Assembly: GCA_913058265.1 (NCBI GenBank)
Contig: CAJXPQ010000011.1
Span: 1 to 64,000, forward strand
Source of the DNA: an uncultured Oligoflexia bacterium
GTDB taxonomy: Bacteria > Bdellovibrionota > Bacteriovoracia > Bacteriovoracales > Bacteriovoracaceae
DNA: 64,000 nt
Direction: 5' to 3'
Within the stretch, counting starts at the first letter, position 1; each line of letters opens with the position of its first letter. The translations under genes and the position numbers were made by a program. Below are positions 54,737 to 63,622 of the stretch, piece by piece. The notes under the pieces were generated by a model that ran no database searches, was not told the DNA's origin, and saw only the letters and a program-made list of their open reading frames with translations.

Positions 54737-55015
54737 ATGGCTCGTTCAATAAAAAAAGGACCTTATATTGATTTCTCTCTTCTTAAAAAAGTTGAGGCTG
54801 CGCAGGCAGATGGGAAAGCAAATAAGGTAATTAAAACTTGGTCTAGAAGATCAACAATTATACCAGAGTTCATAGGACTTACATTTGCAGTACATAATGG
54901 AAAGAAATTCATTCCAGTATTTGTAACTGACAATATGGTAGGACATAAACTTGGTGAATTTTCACTAACGAGAACTTTTTATGGCCATGGCGCTGATAAA
55001 AAGTCTAAGAGATAG
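54737..55015 (+). CDS. rpsS: 30S ribosomal protein S19
   Basis: The 92-residue protein begins [19 protein letters not shown] and has [48 protein letters not shown], a full match to S19, which forms a complex with S13 in the 30S head. TAGGAGA precedes the ATG. Confidence 0.99.
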   Translation: MARSIKKGPYIDFSLLKKVEAAQADGKANKVIKTWSRRSTIIPEFIGLTFAVHNGKKFIPVFVTDNMVGHKLGEFSLTRTFYGHGADKKSKR

Positions 55016-55025
55016 GTAGGACACT

Positions 55026-55358
55026 ATGATCGTTGTTAAAAATAATAATGTAGGAAAGTCTGCAAGAAAAGTAAGGCAAGTTTGTGATCTTATTAGAAAC
55101 AGAAAAGTAGAGGATGCTATTAAGATTCTACGTTTCAGTGACAAAAAAGAAATTGCAATCTTATTGACGAAGCTTGTGAACAGTGGACTTCAAATCGCTA
55201 GTGATAGTGAAAAGTATGATCTTGATAATTTAATTATTGGAGAGATTAAAGTTGATGAAGGCCCGACACTAAAAAGAATTCAGCCTAGAGCACAAGGTAG
55301 AGCTTTTAAGATTAGAAAGAGAAGTAGTTACGTAACAGTTGCTTTAAAAGAAGCATAA
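55026..55358 (+). CDS. rplV: 50S ribosomal protein L22
   Basis: The 110-residue protein has the VGKSARKVRQVCDLIRNRKVEDA start and the tunnel-loop region with GPTLKRIQPRAQGRAFKIRKRSSYVTV. It is standard length, between rpsS and rpsC with gaps of ten bases each. Confidence 0.98.
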   Translation: MIVVKNNNVGKSARKVRQVCDLIRNRKVEDAIKILRFSDKKEIAILLTKLVNSGLQIASDSEKYDLDNLIIGEIKVDEGPTLKRIQPRAQGRAFKIRKRSSYVTVALKEA

Positions 55359-55368
55359 GGAAGATAAG

Positions 55369-55995
55369 ATGGGACAAAAAGTACATCCATATGGGTTTAG
55401 ATTAGGTTATATCAAGGGTTGGCACTCAAATTGGTATTCGAAAGATAACTTTGGAGAGACATTACAAGAAGATTTAAAAATCAGAAAGTATGTTGAAAAG
55501 AATCTTTCTAATGCCTCTATTGCAAAAACTGAGATCACTAGAACTTCTGATCAAGTTAAAGTTACTGTTTATTCAGCTAAACCTGGTGTAGCAATTGGTA
55601 AAAAAGGTGCTGGGATTGATAAGATCAGAGTTGATTTAAAGAAGATCACTAAAGGTGCTGTATTCTTTAATATTGCAGAAGTTAAGAGACCAGATGCTGA
55701 AGCGAAACTTATTGCAGAAAACATTGCTGCTCAACTTGAAAAAAGAGTTGCATTTAGAAGAGCAATGAAGAAAGTGATGACATCAGCTTTTAGATCAGGT
55801 GTTAAAGGTATTAAGGTTAAGTGTTCAGGTAGACTAGGTGGAGCTGAAATGGCTAGAACTGAAGGATACTCTGAGAAGAAAGTACCTCTTCATACTTTAA
55901 GAGCAGATATAGATTATGAAATGGCTCAGGCTAAGACACAATATGGAATTATTGGTGTTAAGGTTTGGGTATATAAAGGTGAAATTTACAAGTAA
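55369..55995 (+). CDS. rpsC: 30S ribosomal protein S3
   Basis: S3 contributes the mRNA-entry helicase face. The 208-residue protein begins MGQKVHPYGFRLGYIKGWHSNWYSKDNF and has the KH-domain PGVAIGKKGAGIDKIR and C-terminal GIKVKCSGRLGGAEMARTE. It ends at GEIYK, slightly shorter than E. coli (233). Unlike in most bacteria, a 121-base spacer with hairpins separates it from rplP. Confidence 0.99.
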   Translation: MGQKVHPYGFRLGYIKGWHSNWYSKDNFGETLQEDLKIRKYVEKNLSNASIAKTEITRTSDQVKVTVYSAKPGVAIGKKGAGIDKIRVDLKKITKGAVFFNIAEVKRPDAEAKLIAENIAAQLEKRVAFRRAMKKVMTSAFRSGVKGIKVKCSGRLGGAEMARTEGYSEKKVPLHTLRADIDYEMAQAKTQYGIIGVKVWVYKGEIYK

Positions 55996-56021
55996 GACCA
56001 TTAGGCAAGGTTTTACAGTTA

Positions 56022-56084
56022 CCTCAAAATAGCCATTACTTATTTTGAGGAAGATACCGGTGAAGGCCATTACTAAGTAACCGG
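56022..56084 (+). promoter_or_regulatory. Structured spacer between rpsC and rplP
   Basis: CCTCAAAATA / TATTTTGAGG is a perfect 10-bp hairpin with a 9-base loop, followed by a CCGG...CCGG pairing. GCCATTACT occurs twice (56032-56040, 56066-56074), once in the first loop. There is no T run, so it is not an intrinsic terminator. It may be a regulatory or processing element, or a site bound by an r-protein. Confidence 0.6.
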
Positions 56085-56116
56085 AATTATATAGATTTAA
56101 TACATTGAGGTAAAAA

Positions 56117-56524
56117 ATGTTAAGTCCAAAAAAAGTAAAGTGGAGAAAGCAGCAGAAAGGAAGAATGAAAGGTGTTGCACACAGAGGTAATAAAATTGCT
56201 TATGGTGATATCGCTATTCAGACTCTTGAATGTGGATACCTTACTGCAAGACAAATTGAAGCTGCCAGAATTGCTATGACTCGTAAGACGAAAAGGCAAG
56301 GTAAAGTATGGATCAAGGTATTCCCTGATAAGTCACTTACTAAGAAGCCAGCTGAAGTTAGAATGGGTAAGGGTAAGGGATCTCCTGATAAGTGGGTAGC
56401 AGTAGTTAAGCCAGGAAGAATTTTATTTGAAATTGGTGGTGTAGATCACGAAATTGCAAAAGAAGCTCTTAGATTGGCACAACATAAGCTTCCTTTGAAG
56501 TGTAAAATAATTACAAAAGAGTAG
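56117..56524 (+). CDS. rplP: 50S ribosomal protein L16
   Basis: The 135-residue protein begins [24 protein letters not shown] and has [57 protein letters not shown], the L16 pattern including the Arg hydroxylation loop. TGAGGT precedes the ATG; the same TTGAGGTAAAA block precedes rpmC. Normally rplP overlaps rpsC, but here it does not. Confidence 0.99.
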   Translation: MLSPKKVKWRKQQKGRMKGVAHRGNKIAYGDIAIQTLECGYLTARQIEAARIAMTRKTKRQGKVWIKVFPDKSLTKKPAEVRMGKGKGSPDKWVAVVKPGRILFEIGGVDHEIAKEALRLAQHKLPLKCKIITKE

Positions 56525-56582
56525 TGGAATTGTTGGGCCGAGTGTTATATAAGCGCCTAATAAAAATTCATTGAGGTAAAAG

Positions 56583-56777
56583 ATGTTAAAAATAAGTGAA
56601 ATAAGCAAGCTAGATAGCAACGCTATTAACCAAAAAGTTGGGGAATTAAGACGAGAGTTATTTGAAGTTAGACTTCAAAAGAACACAACGAACGTTGAAA
56701 AGCCACACTTACTAACAGAACTAAAAAGAGATATCGCTAGGTTACTAACGGTTCTTAATAGTAAAGAGAGTAAATAG
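56583..56777 (+). CDS. rpmC: 50S ribosomal protein L29
   Basis: The 64-residue helical protein has the L29 pattern [58 protein letters not shown]. It lies in the standard rplP-rpmC-rpsQ order, two bases from rpsQ. A 58-base gap precedes it. Confidence 0.97.
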   Translation: MLKISEISKLDSNAINQKVGELRRELFEVRLQKNTTNVEKPHLLTELKRDIARLLTVLNSKESK

Positions 56778-56779
56778 TT

Positions 56780-57031
56780 ATGAGTACAAAAGCAGGTTTT
56801 AAAAGAACTTTAAAAGGTATAGTTGTAAGCGACGCTGCAGAGAAGTCAATTGTTGTAAAAGTTGAAAGACGTTACAAGCATCCGATCTACAGTAAATTTG
56901 TTACTACAAGTAAGAAATACCATGCTCACGATGAGAATAATACGGCTACGAAAGGTGATACAGTAACTATTATTGAATCAAGACCTTATTCAAAGCTTAA
57001 AAAATGGGAGCTGACTCCTACTACTAAGTAG
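56780..57031 (+). CDS. rpsQ: 30S ribosomal protein S17
   Basis: The 83-residue OB-fold protein has [43 protein letters not shown] and [20 protein letters not shown], the S17 signature. The gene is complete. Confidence 0.99.
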   Translation: MSTKAGFKRTLKGIVVSDAAEKSIVVKVERRYKHPIYSKFVTTSKKYHAHDENNTATKGDTVTIIESRPYSKLKKWELTPTTK

Positions 57032-57048
57032 AGGACAGAGATTTAATT

Positions 57049-57420
57049 ATGATACAAATGCAATCAAAAATGGAAGTCGCAGATAACTCAGGAGCTAAGA
57101 TAGTTAAGTGTATCAAAGTTCTTGGTGGATCTAGAAGAATGTCTGCTGGTTTAGGAGACATTGTAGTTGTTGCAGTTCAACAAGCATTACCAGGTGGAAA
57201 AATTAAGAAAGGTGATGTTAAGAAGGCTGTAATTGTTAGAACGAAATACCCTGTTAGAAGAGAAGATGGATCATATATTCAATTTGATAAAAACAGTGTT
57301 GTAATATTAGGAACTGCAGGTCAAGATCCTGTTGGGACACGTATTTTTGGCCCAGTGGCAAGAGAATTAAGAGGCAAAAGCTTCACAAAAATTTGTTCTT
57401 TAGCTCCAGAAGTTCTTTAA
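57049..57420 (+). CDS. rplN: 50S ribosomal protein L14
   Basis: The 123-residue protein begins [28 protein letters not shown] and has [30 protein letters not shown] and [15 protein letters not shown]14 forms a bridge to the 30S subunit and is highly conserved here. Confidence 0.99.
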   Translation: MIQMQSKMEVADNSGAKIVKCIKVLGGSRRMSAGLGDIVVVAVQQALPGGKIKKGDVKKAVIVRTKYPVRREDGSYIQFDKNSVVILGTAGQDPVGTRIFGPVARELRGKSFTKICSLAPEVL

Positions 57421-57435
57421 GGTATAGGAAATTTT

Positions 57436-57747
57436 ATGCAAAAACTTAAAATAAATGACGATGTAGTAATTCTAGCCGGAAAAGAAAACGGTAAGACAGG
57501 TAAAGTTAAGTCAATTAACTTTAAGCAGAAAAGAGTAATTGTTGGTGGAGTTAACTTAATTAAAAAAGCAGTTAAGCCAACTCAAGAAAATCCAAATGGT
57601 GGGTTTTCTGAAATAGAAAAGGGTCTTCATATTAGTAACGTTGCAGTTGTTTCTCCTAAAACAGGTAAAGCGACAAGAGTTAGAATTGAAGAGAAAGATG
57701 GTAAAAAAGCCAGAGTCGCAGTTTCTTGCGGATCTGTACTAGCATAG
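57436..57747 (+). CDS. rplX: 50S ribosomal protein L24
   Basis: The 103-residue protein has the KOW motif [23 protein letters not shown] at its start and [24 protein letters not shown] further on. L24 starts assembly of the 50S subunit. It lies in standard order between rplN and rplE. Confidence 0.98.
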   Translation: MQKLKINDDVVILAGKENGKTGKVKSINFKQKRVIVGGVNLIKKAVKPTQENPNGGFSEIEKGLHISNVAVVSPKTGKATRVRIEEKDGKKARVAVSCGSVLA

Positions 57748-57760
57748 TTGGAGATATTCC

Positions 57761-58303
57761 ATGAGTAGAATGAAAGCTCTGTATCAATCAGAGGTAAAAG
57801 CACAAATGATGGAGAAATTTGGATACAAAAATGTAAACCAGATTCCTAAATTAGAGAAAATCGTAATTAACTGTGTAACAAAAGATGCAGTTACTAATGG
57901 TAAAGTTGTTGAAAGTATAGCTGCGGATTTAGCAACAATTTCAGGTCAAAAGCCTGTTATTGCAAGAGCAAAAAATTCAATTGCATCTTTCAAACTTAGA
58001 GAAGGTCAGGCACTTGGAGCTTCAGTTACTTTAAGAGGTAGCAGAATGTATGAATTCCTTGATAGACTAATCAGCTTTTCTCTTCCAAGAGTAAAAGATT
58101 TCAGAGGCTTAAATCCAAAGGCTTTTGATGGAAGAGGTAATTATTCTTTAGGTATTAAAGAGCAAATTATGTTCCCAGAAATTGACTACGATAGAATCGA
58201 TAAAATTCGTGGAATGGGAATCTCTTTTGTAACGACTGCAAATACAAATGAAGAGGGGCGCGATCTTTTAAAAATGTTCGGTATGCCTTTCAAGGATAAA
58301 TAG
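57761..58303 (+). CDS. rplE: 50S ribosomal protein L5
   Basis: L5 binds 5S rRNA. The 180-residue protein has [51 protein letters not shown], and [31 protein letters not shown], all family-typical. Confidence 0.99.
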   Translation: MSRMKALYQSEVKAQMMEKFGYKNVNQIPKLEKIVINCVTKDAVTNGKVVESIAADLATISGQKPVIARAKNSIASFKLREGQALGASVTLRGSRMYEFLDRLISFSLPRVKDFRGLNPKAFDGRGNYSLGIKEQIMFPEIDYDRIDKIRGMGISFVTTANTNEEGRDLLKMFGMPFKDK

Positions 58304-58312
58304 GGAATAGTT

Positions 58313-58618
58313 ATGGCAAAGAATAGTTCAATAGCAAAAAATAATAGAAGAAAGAAAATGGCAGCTAAGGGTGAAGCTAAGAGAGCTGAGCTAAGAGCAA
58401 AGATTTCTGATGAAACACTTTCTGGTGAAGAAAGAGATACGGCAATGATGAAGCTTCAAAAAATGCCAAGAGATACAAGTAGAATTAGAATTAGAAATAG
58501 ATGTGAAGTTACAGGAAGACCAAGAGGTGTTTACCGTGACTTCAGACTAAGTAGAATCACGTTTAGAGAATTGGCTCATCAAGGTATGATACCTGGTGTG
58601 ACTAAAGCAAGCTGGTAG
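58313..58618 (+). CDS. rpsN: 30S ribosomal protein S14 (zinc-independent form)
   Basis: The 101-residue protein is the long form without CxxC zinc ligands. It has [54 protein letters not shown] at the C-terminus. The N-terminal basic helix is typical of the longer proteobacterial type. Confidence 0.99.
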   Translation: MAKNSSIAKNNRRKKMAAKGEAKRAELRAKISDETLSGEERDTAMMKLQKMPRDTSRIRIRNRCEVTGRPRGVYRDFRLSRITFRELAHQGMIPGVTKASW

Positions 58619-58630
58619 GAGAAAAAGATT

Positions 58631-59011
58631 ATGATGACAGATCCTGTTGCAGATATGCTAACAAGAATAAGAAATGGAGCTAGAGCTGGACTTACAAAAG
58701 TTGATATGCCTGCTAGTAAAATTAAAGCTAATATCTGTAAAGTATTAAAAGAAGAAGGTTTTATTAAGAACTTTAAGTTAATTGCTAAAGATGATTTTTT
58801 AGTATTAAGAATAGGTCTAAAAGAAGAAGCTATTGTTGGTATAAAAAGAGTATCTATGCCAGGGCTAAGAGTTTATAAGAGCTATAGAGATATGCCTCGT
58901 GTCCTAAGTGGACTTGGAGTATCTGTAGTTTCAACATCATCAGGAATTATATCATCTAGAAAAGCGAAAGCTATGAAGTTAGGTGGTGAAGTTCTTTGTA
59001 ACGTTTGGTAG
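58631..59011 (+). CDS. rpsH: 30S ribosomal protein S8
   Basis: S8 binds 16S rRNA helix 21 and in E. coli represses the spc operon. The 126-residue protein has MTDPVADMLTRIRNGARAG and LSGLGVSVVSTSSGIISSRKAKAMKLGGEVLCNVW. Two ATG codons are adjacent (58631, 58634); the family start fits either. GTAGGAGAAAAAG precedes them. Confidence 0.99.
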   Translation: MMTDPVADMLTRIRNGARAGLTKVDMPASKIKANICKVLKEEGFIKNFKLIAKDDFLVLRIGLKEEAIVGIKRVSMPGLRVYKSYRDMPRVLSGLGVSVVSTSSGIISSRKAKAMKLGGEVLCNVW

Positions 59012-59020
59012 GAGTAGGCC

Positions 59021-59560
59021 ATGTCAAGAATTGGTAAAAGACCTGTAGTTGTTCCTGAAAAAGTTTCGGTGACAATTGCGGATAGAAAAATAGAAGTAAA
59101 AGGACCTAATGGTCAGCTTGATTTTACACACCATCAGGGAGTGAATGTAGAGCAGAAAGATAAGGTTGTTCTTGTAACTCCTGTGGATAGTTCTAGTAAG
59201 AACAATGCACTGTGGGGATTAACTAGAACACTAGTTGATAACATGGTTATTGGTGTGACAACTGGTTTTACAAAAACATTACTTTTCACTGGTGTCGGTT
59301 ACAAAGCCGCTGCAAGTGGAGATAAGCTAACATTAAATTTAGGATTCTCTCATCCAATTGATTATCAACTGCCTGAAGGAATTTCAGCGAAAGTTGGTAA
59401 GAATGAGATCGTTTTATCTGGGGCCAATAAAGAACTTGTAGGTTTTGCAGCGGCAAAGATTAGATCATTCAGACCACCTGAACCGTACAAAGGTAAAGGT
59501 GTTAGATACTCTGACGAAGTTATTATCAGGAAAGCTGGTAAGACTGGTGGAAAAAAATAA
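59021..59560 (+). CDS. rplF: 50S ribosomal protein L6
   Basis: The 179-residue protein begins MSRIGKRPVVVPEKVSVTI and has the L6 signature in the C-terminal lobe (FRPPEPYKGKGVRYSDEVIIRKAGKTGGKK). Two duplicated lobes are visible. It is complete. Confidence 0.99.
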   Translation: MSRIGKRPVVVPEKVSVTIADRKIEVKGPNGQLDFTHHQGVNVEQKDKVVLVTPVDSSSKNNALWGLTRTLVDNMVIGVTTGFTKTLLFTGVGYKAAASGDKLTLNLGFSHPIDYQLPEGISAKVGKNEIVLSGANKELVGFAAAKIRSFRPPEPYKGKGVRYSDEVIIRKAGKTGGKK

Positions 59561-59572
59561 TTAGGTGATATT

Positions 59573-59947
59573 ATGAGAAAAACGTTAAAGACAATAAAAA
59601 ATGCATCAAAAGCAAAAGAAGCAAGAAGAAAACTTTCTATAAGAAAGAAGATCATTGGTTCTGGTGATAGACCAAGAATTTGTGCTACGAAAACTAACAC
59701 AAATTTATTTGTTCAAGTAATTGATGATGCTGACAACAAGACACTTTTTTCTGTTCAAACTTTTGGGAAAAATGCTGTTGGATCTACTGCAAATGCTGAA
59801 AGTGCAAAAGCTGTAGGTGTTGAAGTTGCTAAGAAGCTTCAAGCAAATAATATTAAACAAGCTGTCTTTGATAGAAACGGTAAGGTGTATACAGGTGTTA
59901 TAGCATCTCTAGCTGATTCTATTAGAGAAGGTGGAATTAAAATTTAA
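59573..59947 (+). CDS. rplR: 50S ribosomal protein L18
   Basis: L18 binds 5S rRNA with L5. The 124-residue protein has RPRICATKTNTNLFVQVIDDADNKTL and AVGVEVAKKLQANNIKQAVFDRNGKVYTGVIASLADSIREGGI. The usual GHRVKAL-type variation does not affect recognition. Confidence 0.98.
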   Translation: MRKTLKTIKNASKAKEARRKLSIRKKIIGSGDRPRICATKTNTNLFVQVIDDADNKTLFSVQTFGKNAVGSTANAESAKAVGVEVAKKLQANNIKQAVFDRNGKVYTGVIASLADSIREGGIKI

Positions 59948-59962
59948 TAAGGGAACTTGATA

Positions 59963-60556
59963 ATGACAACTGAAAATACAGCAGAAAAAAAATCAGAAGA
60001 AGCAAAAGAAAAGAAAGCTCCAAGAGGACCAAGACCTCCTCGTGGTAAGAAAGAATCTACAACAGCGCCAGACTTTGAAGAAAGAGTAGTTGCTGTAAAT
60101 AGAGTAGCTAAAGTTGTTAAGGGTGGTAGAAGGTTTTCTTTTTCTGCTCTTGTAATTGTTGGTGATCAAAAAGGTAAAGTTGGGTACGGATTAGGTAAAG
60201 CTAAAGAGGTTCCTGATGCTATAAGAAAAGCAAGTCAAGAAGCTGCTAAAACGATGATTCATGTTCCTATAGAGAAGGGTACAATACCTCACGAGGTACT
60301 TGGAGAGTTCGACGCTGGAAAGATCCTTTTTAAGCCAGCTTCAGAAGGTACAGGGGTAAAGGCTGCAGGTGCATGTCGTACAATCCTTGAGCTTGCTGGT
60401 ATAAAAAATGTTTTAACTAAGTCGTTAAGAGGTTCAAATCCACATAATGTTGTAAAAGCAACATTTGAAGCATTTAAGCAAATGAGATCAGTTGATCAAG
60501 TTGCTAAAGTTCGTGGCGTTGATGCTAAATCTTTAAGAGTTAGTAAAGCAAGATAA
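59963..60556 (+). CDS. rpsE: 30S ribosomal protein S5 with extended N-terminus
   Basis: S5 lies at the mRNA entry and affects fidelity. The core ([53 protein letters not shown]) is standard. About 30 extra Lys/Glu/Pro-rich residues precede it. I start at ATG 59963, which has AAGGGA 8 bases upstream, rather than TTG 59957 from the ORF track. Confidence 0.98.
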   Translation: MTTENTAEKKSEEAKEKKAPRGPRPPRGKKESTTAPDFEERVVAVNRVAKVVKGGRRFSFSALVIVGDQKGKVGYGLGKAKEVPDAIRKASQEAAKTMIHVPIEKGTIPHEVLGEFDAGKILFKPASEGTGVKAAGACRTILELAGIKNVLTKSLRGSNPHNVVKATFEAFKQMRSVDQVAKVRGVDAKSLRVSKAR

Positions 60557-60571
60557 TTTTGGAGAATTAAA

Positions 60572-60754
60572 ATGAGTACAATTACTGTAAGACTTAAGAA
60601 AAGTACTGTGGGAACATCAGAGAAAATGAAAGCAAACGTAAAAGGTTTAGGTTTGAGAAAAATGGGATCTGTTAGAACACTTGAGAACACACCTTGTGTT
60701 AGAGGAATGATTAAAAAAGTTATTCATTTAGTTGAGGTTGTTGAAGAAAAATAA
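60572..60754 (+). CDS. rpmD: 50S ribosomal protein L30
   Basis: The 60-residue protein has the L30 pattern ITVRLKKSTVGTSEKMKANVKGLGLRKMGSVRTLENTPCVRGMIKKVIHLVEV. The gene sits between rpsE and rplO as expected. A TGGAGA RBS precedes it. Confidence 0.98.
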   Translation: MSTITVRLKKSTVGTSEKMKANVKGLGLRKMGSVRTLENTPCVRGMIKKVIHLVEVVEEK

Positions 60755-60779
60755 TCTTTAATATTTTATAGAGGTAAAT

Positions 60780-61241
60780 ATGCTTACGTTAAATAATTTA
60801 AAAAGCCCAGGATCTACAAGAAACACAAAAAGAATTGGTAGAGGGCAAGGATCTGGTTGGGGTACTCAAGCAGGGAAAGGTCACAAAGGGCAAAAAGCAC
60901 GTGCTGGTGGTGGTGTTATGTTAGGTTTCGAAGGTGGGCAGATGCCTATTTATAGAAGACTACCAAAGAGAGGATTCTCAAATGCACCATTTAAGACGGA
61001 ATATGCAATCGTTACACTTAATCAGTTAGCTGCTAAGTTTTCTGGAGAAGAAGTTACGAGAGAAGCTCTTGTTGCTAAAGGTTTATTGGCCGGTAGAAAC
61101 AAATCACTTCCAATTAAAATCCTAAGTAAGGGCGATTATAACGTTGCACTTACATTTGTTAACATTGCTAAATTTTCTAAGTCAGCTCAAGAAGCTATCG
61201 AGAAAGCTGGTGGGAAAATAGAAAAAAGAGAAGTTAAGTAA
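60780..61241 (+). CDS. rplO: 50S ribosomal protein L15
   Basis: The 153-residue protein has NNLKSPGSTRNTKRIGRGQGSGWGTQAGKGHKGQKARAGGGVMLGFEGGQMPIYRRLPKRGF, the Gly-rich L15 N-terminus, and a globular C-terminal domain. Its stop overlaps the secY ATG by one base. Confidence 0.99.
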   Translation: MLTLNNLKSPGSTRNTKRIGRGQGSGWGTQAGKGHKGQKARAGGGVMLGFEGGQMPIYRRLPKRGFSNAPFKTEYAIVTLNQLAAKFSGEEVTREALVAKGLLAGRNKSLPIKILSKGDYNVALTFVNIAKFSKSAQEAIEKAGGKIEKREVK

Positions 61242-62563
61242 TGTCTGGCGCTCAGGGAAAATTAGAAGAGCTGCAAAAGCGGATGTTATTTACACTCCTA
61301 GTTTTAGGAGTTTTTAGAATTGCAACACAGGTTCCAACTCCTGGGATCGACGGTGCAGCACTATCATCTTTCTTTTCAAACATGCAAGGTTCAATGTTTG
61401 GTATCTTTAATAATTTTACCGGTGGAGCATTAGAGAGATTTTCTGTTCTGGCACTTGGAATTATGCCTTACATTACATCTTCAATTATATTTAGTCTTCT
61501 TTCTGTTTCTTTTCCAGTTTTGGAAGAAATAAGAAAAGAGCAAGATGGTCAAAAGAAAATTCAACAATGGACAAGATATGCAACAGTTATATTGTGTGCT
61601 GTTCAGGGATTTGGTTTAGCTGTCGGGTTAGAAAGTATCAAGAGTCCAAGTGGCCTTCCAATCGTTTTGGAGCCGGGGCTTAGTTTTAGAGCTTTAACAG
61701 TTATTACTCTAACAGCAGGAACAATGTTTGTTATGTGGTTGGGTGAGCAAATTACGGAGAGAGGTATTGGTAACGGTATCTCACTTATTATATTTGCAGG
61801 TATCGCTGCTGGAATACCTGGTGGAATTAAAGACACAATTAACCTTTTTAATAATGGTGAATTGTCAGGCCTTAAGCTGCTACTTGTTGGAGTGGTTATG
61901 GTTGCTGCATTTTGGATCATTATATATACAGAAAAAGCATTTAGAAAAGTACCAGTTCAATACGCAAAAAGAGTTGTTAATAATCAAGTATATGGTGGTC
62001 AAGCATCACACTTGCCGATCAAGGTTAATATAGCGGGTGTTATGCCTCCTATCTTTGCATCAGCATTACTTGGATTTCCTACTACGATTTCAAGTTTCGT
62101 ACCAGAGGGAAGCCCATTAAAGATTTACGTTGATACAATTCAGAATTCATTGTACCCAGGAAAAATGCTTTATAACGTAGTTTTCATAGGGTTTATTGTA
62201 TTCTTTTGTTACTTTTACGCACAAATACAATTTAAGACTGGAGATATCTCAGAGTCTTTAAAGAAGAATGGTGGGTTTATACCTGGAATTAGACCAGGCG
62301 AGAGAACAGCTGAATTTTTGGATATGATAGTGTCGCGTTTGACTCTTGTTGGTAGTGTTTATATGTCGATAATTTGTATCATGCCAGCGATTCTATTTGA
62401 TGTTGCAAAGGTGCCTTTTTACTTTGGTGGTACATCCCTCCTAATTTTAGTGGGTGTTGCAATTGATACAATGGCTCAAGCTGAGAGTTTTATGATTTCA
62501 CAGAAATATGATACTCAATACAAATCTCGCGGTAAGTATAATGGTTCTGGGAAGCGCTTCTAA
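61241..62563 (+). CDS. secY: Protein translocase channel SecY
   Basis: The 440-residue protein has ten membrane spans. Signatures include TQVPTPGIDGAAL near the plug, WLGEQITERGIGNGISLIIFAGI, and the cytoplasmic loop ARGQ-type region (QYAKRVVNNQVYGGQASHLPIKVN) plus IRPGERTAEFLD, which contacts SecA and the ribosome. It is coupled to rplO upstream and adk downstream by one-base overlaps. SecE is encoded earlier in the window. Confidence 0.99.
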   Translation: MSGAQGKLEELQKRMLFTLLVLGVFRIATQVPTPGIDGAALSSFFSNMQGSMFGIFNNFTGGALERFSVLALGIMPYITSSIIFSLLSVSFPVLEEIRKEQDGQKKIQQWTRYATVILCAVQGFGLAVGLESIKSPSGLPIVLEPGLSFRALTVITLTAGTMFVMWLGEQITERGIGNGISLIIFAGIAAGIPGGIKDTINLFNNGELSGLKLLLVGVVMVAAFWIIIYTEKAFRKVPVQYAKRVVNNQVYGGQASHLPIKVNIAGVMPPIFASALLGFPTTISSFVPEGSPLKIYVDTIQNSLYPGKMLYNVVFIGFIVFFCYFYAQIQFKTGDISESLKKNGGFIPGIRPGERTAEFLDMIVSRLTLVGSVYMSIICIMPAILFDVAKVPFYFGGTSLLILVGVAIDTMAQAESFMISQKYDTQYKSRGKYNGSGKRF

Positions 62564-63192
62564 TGAAGAACGTAATCCTTTTGGGAGCTCCTGGGTCTGG
62601 AAAGGGTACTCAATCAGCAAAGCTAGTTGGGTCAAAGTCGCTTAATCATGTTTCGACGGGCAATTTATTGCGTGACGAAATTGCAAAAGAGTCAGTGCTT
62701 GGTTTGAAGGTTAAGCAAGTTATGGAGTCAGGACAACTTGTTTCAGATGAACTTGTTGCTGAACTACTTAAGGCAAATTTAAAGTTAGATAGTGAAGCAT
62801 ACATATTTGATGGTTACCCAAGAAACCTGGAACAGGCTAAAACCCTTAGTACTATCCTTGGTAATCATAGCTGTGTAGCAGTTTACTTCAAACTTGATAC
62901 AGAAAAATTGGTAGAGCGTTTAGCTAATAGGCGAGTTACCAAGGATGGAAAAAATATTTACAACTTAATCACAAATCCACCAAAGAACAGTGGTGTATGC
63001 GATATAAGTGGTGAACCTCTTCTTCAGAGAGATGACGATAAAGAGGAAGTTGTAAGAAAGCGAATGGAAGTGTTTGAAAGTACAATCAATCCAGTCTTAA
63101 GTTATTATAAAGACAGTGGAAAGCTTGTTGAGGTTAATGCAAATCAATCCTTAGACGGTGTATTTGGTGAATTAATTTCAAAAATCGAGTAG
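62563..63192 (+). CDS. adk: Adenylate kinase
   Basis: Adk interconverts ATP + AMP and 2 ADP. The 209-residue protein has the P-loop GAPGSGKGTQ at residues 7-16, HVSTGNLLRDEI and DGYPRNLEQA. The LID is the long type, but it lacks the first CxxC of zinc-binding forms (RRVTKDGKNIYNLITNPPKNSGVCD), so it probably does not bind zinc. An adk next to secY is a common arrangement. Confidence 0.98.
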   Translation: MKNVILLGAPGSGKGTQSAKLVGSKSLNHVSTGNLLRDEIAKESVLGLKVKQVMESGQLVSDELVAELLKANLKLDSEAYIFDGYPRNLEQAKTLSTILGNHSCVAVYFKLDTEKLVERLANRRVTKDGKNIYNLITNPPKNSGVCDISGEPLLQRDDDKEEVVRKRMEVFESTINPVLSYYKDSGKLVEVNANQSLDGVFGELISKIE

Positions 63193-63208
63193 ATTTTATT
63201 TTTAAAAA

Positions 63209-63237
63209 TTGCCATAGCGTTACTATTTTTATATACA
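63209..63237 (+). promoter_or_regulatory. Promoter for infA-rpmJ-rpsM
   Basis: TTGCCA (5/6) and TATACA (4/6) are 17 bases apart in the 71-base adk-infA gap, with a predicted start near 63244, 20 bases before infA. It would give the alpha cluster transcription independent of the spc genes. Confidence 0.55.
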
Positions 63238-63263
63238 AACTTGTTCATGATAGGTGAATTTTA

Positions 63264-63491
63264 ATGGCAGATGCGAGTGCAGACATTCTAGAGGTTGAGG
63301 GCGAAGTATTAGAATTACTTCCTAACACAAAATTTAGGGTGAAGTTGCCAAATGACCATGTGGTCTTGGCTCATATTAGTGGAAAAATGAGGATGAACTT
63401 TATTAAAATTCTTCCTGGAGACAAAGTCTTAATAGAGATAAGTAAATATGATCTCTCTAAGGGACGGATTATTTATAGAAGTAAGGGGTAA
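63264..63491 (+). CDS. infA: Translation initiation factor IF-1
   Basis: The 75-residue OB-fold protein has [65 protein letters not shown], a full match. It occupies the position between adk and rpmJ; a map gene, common there, is absent. Confidence 0.98.
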   Translation: MADASADILEVEGEVLELLPNTKFRVKLPNDHVVLAHISGKMRMNFIKILPGDKVLIEISKYDLSKGRIIYRSKG

Positions 63492-63493
63492 AT

Positions 63494-63610
63494 ATGAAGG
63501 TTAGATCAAGTGTAAAGCAGATCTGTAAGGACTGCCGAGTTATAAAAAGAAAAGGTGTTTTGAGAGTTATTTGTAAGAAGAATCCAAGACATAAGCAGAG
63601 ACAGGGTTAG
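63494..63610 (+). CDS. rpmJ: 50S ribosomal protein L36 (zinc form)
   Basis: This 38-residue gene is below the ORF-track cutoff. My translation begins [21 protein letters not shown] and ends with [12 protein letters not shown]. It keeps the four zinc ligands C-x2-C, C and H of the C+ form of L36. GGGGTAA precedes the ATG, two bases after infA stops. The order infA-rpmJ-rpsM is classical. Confidence 0.96.
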   Translation: MKVRSSVKQICKDCRVIKRKGVLRVICKKNPRHKQRQG

Positions 63611-63622
63611 TAGGAGTCATAG

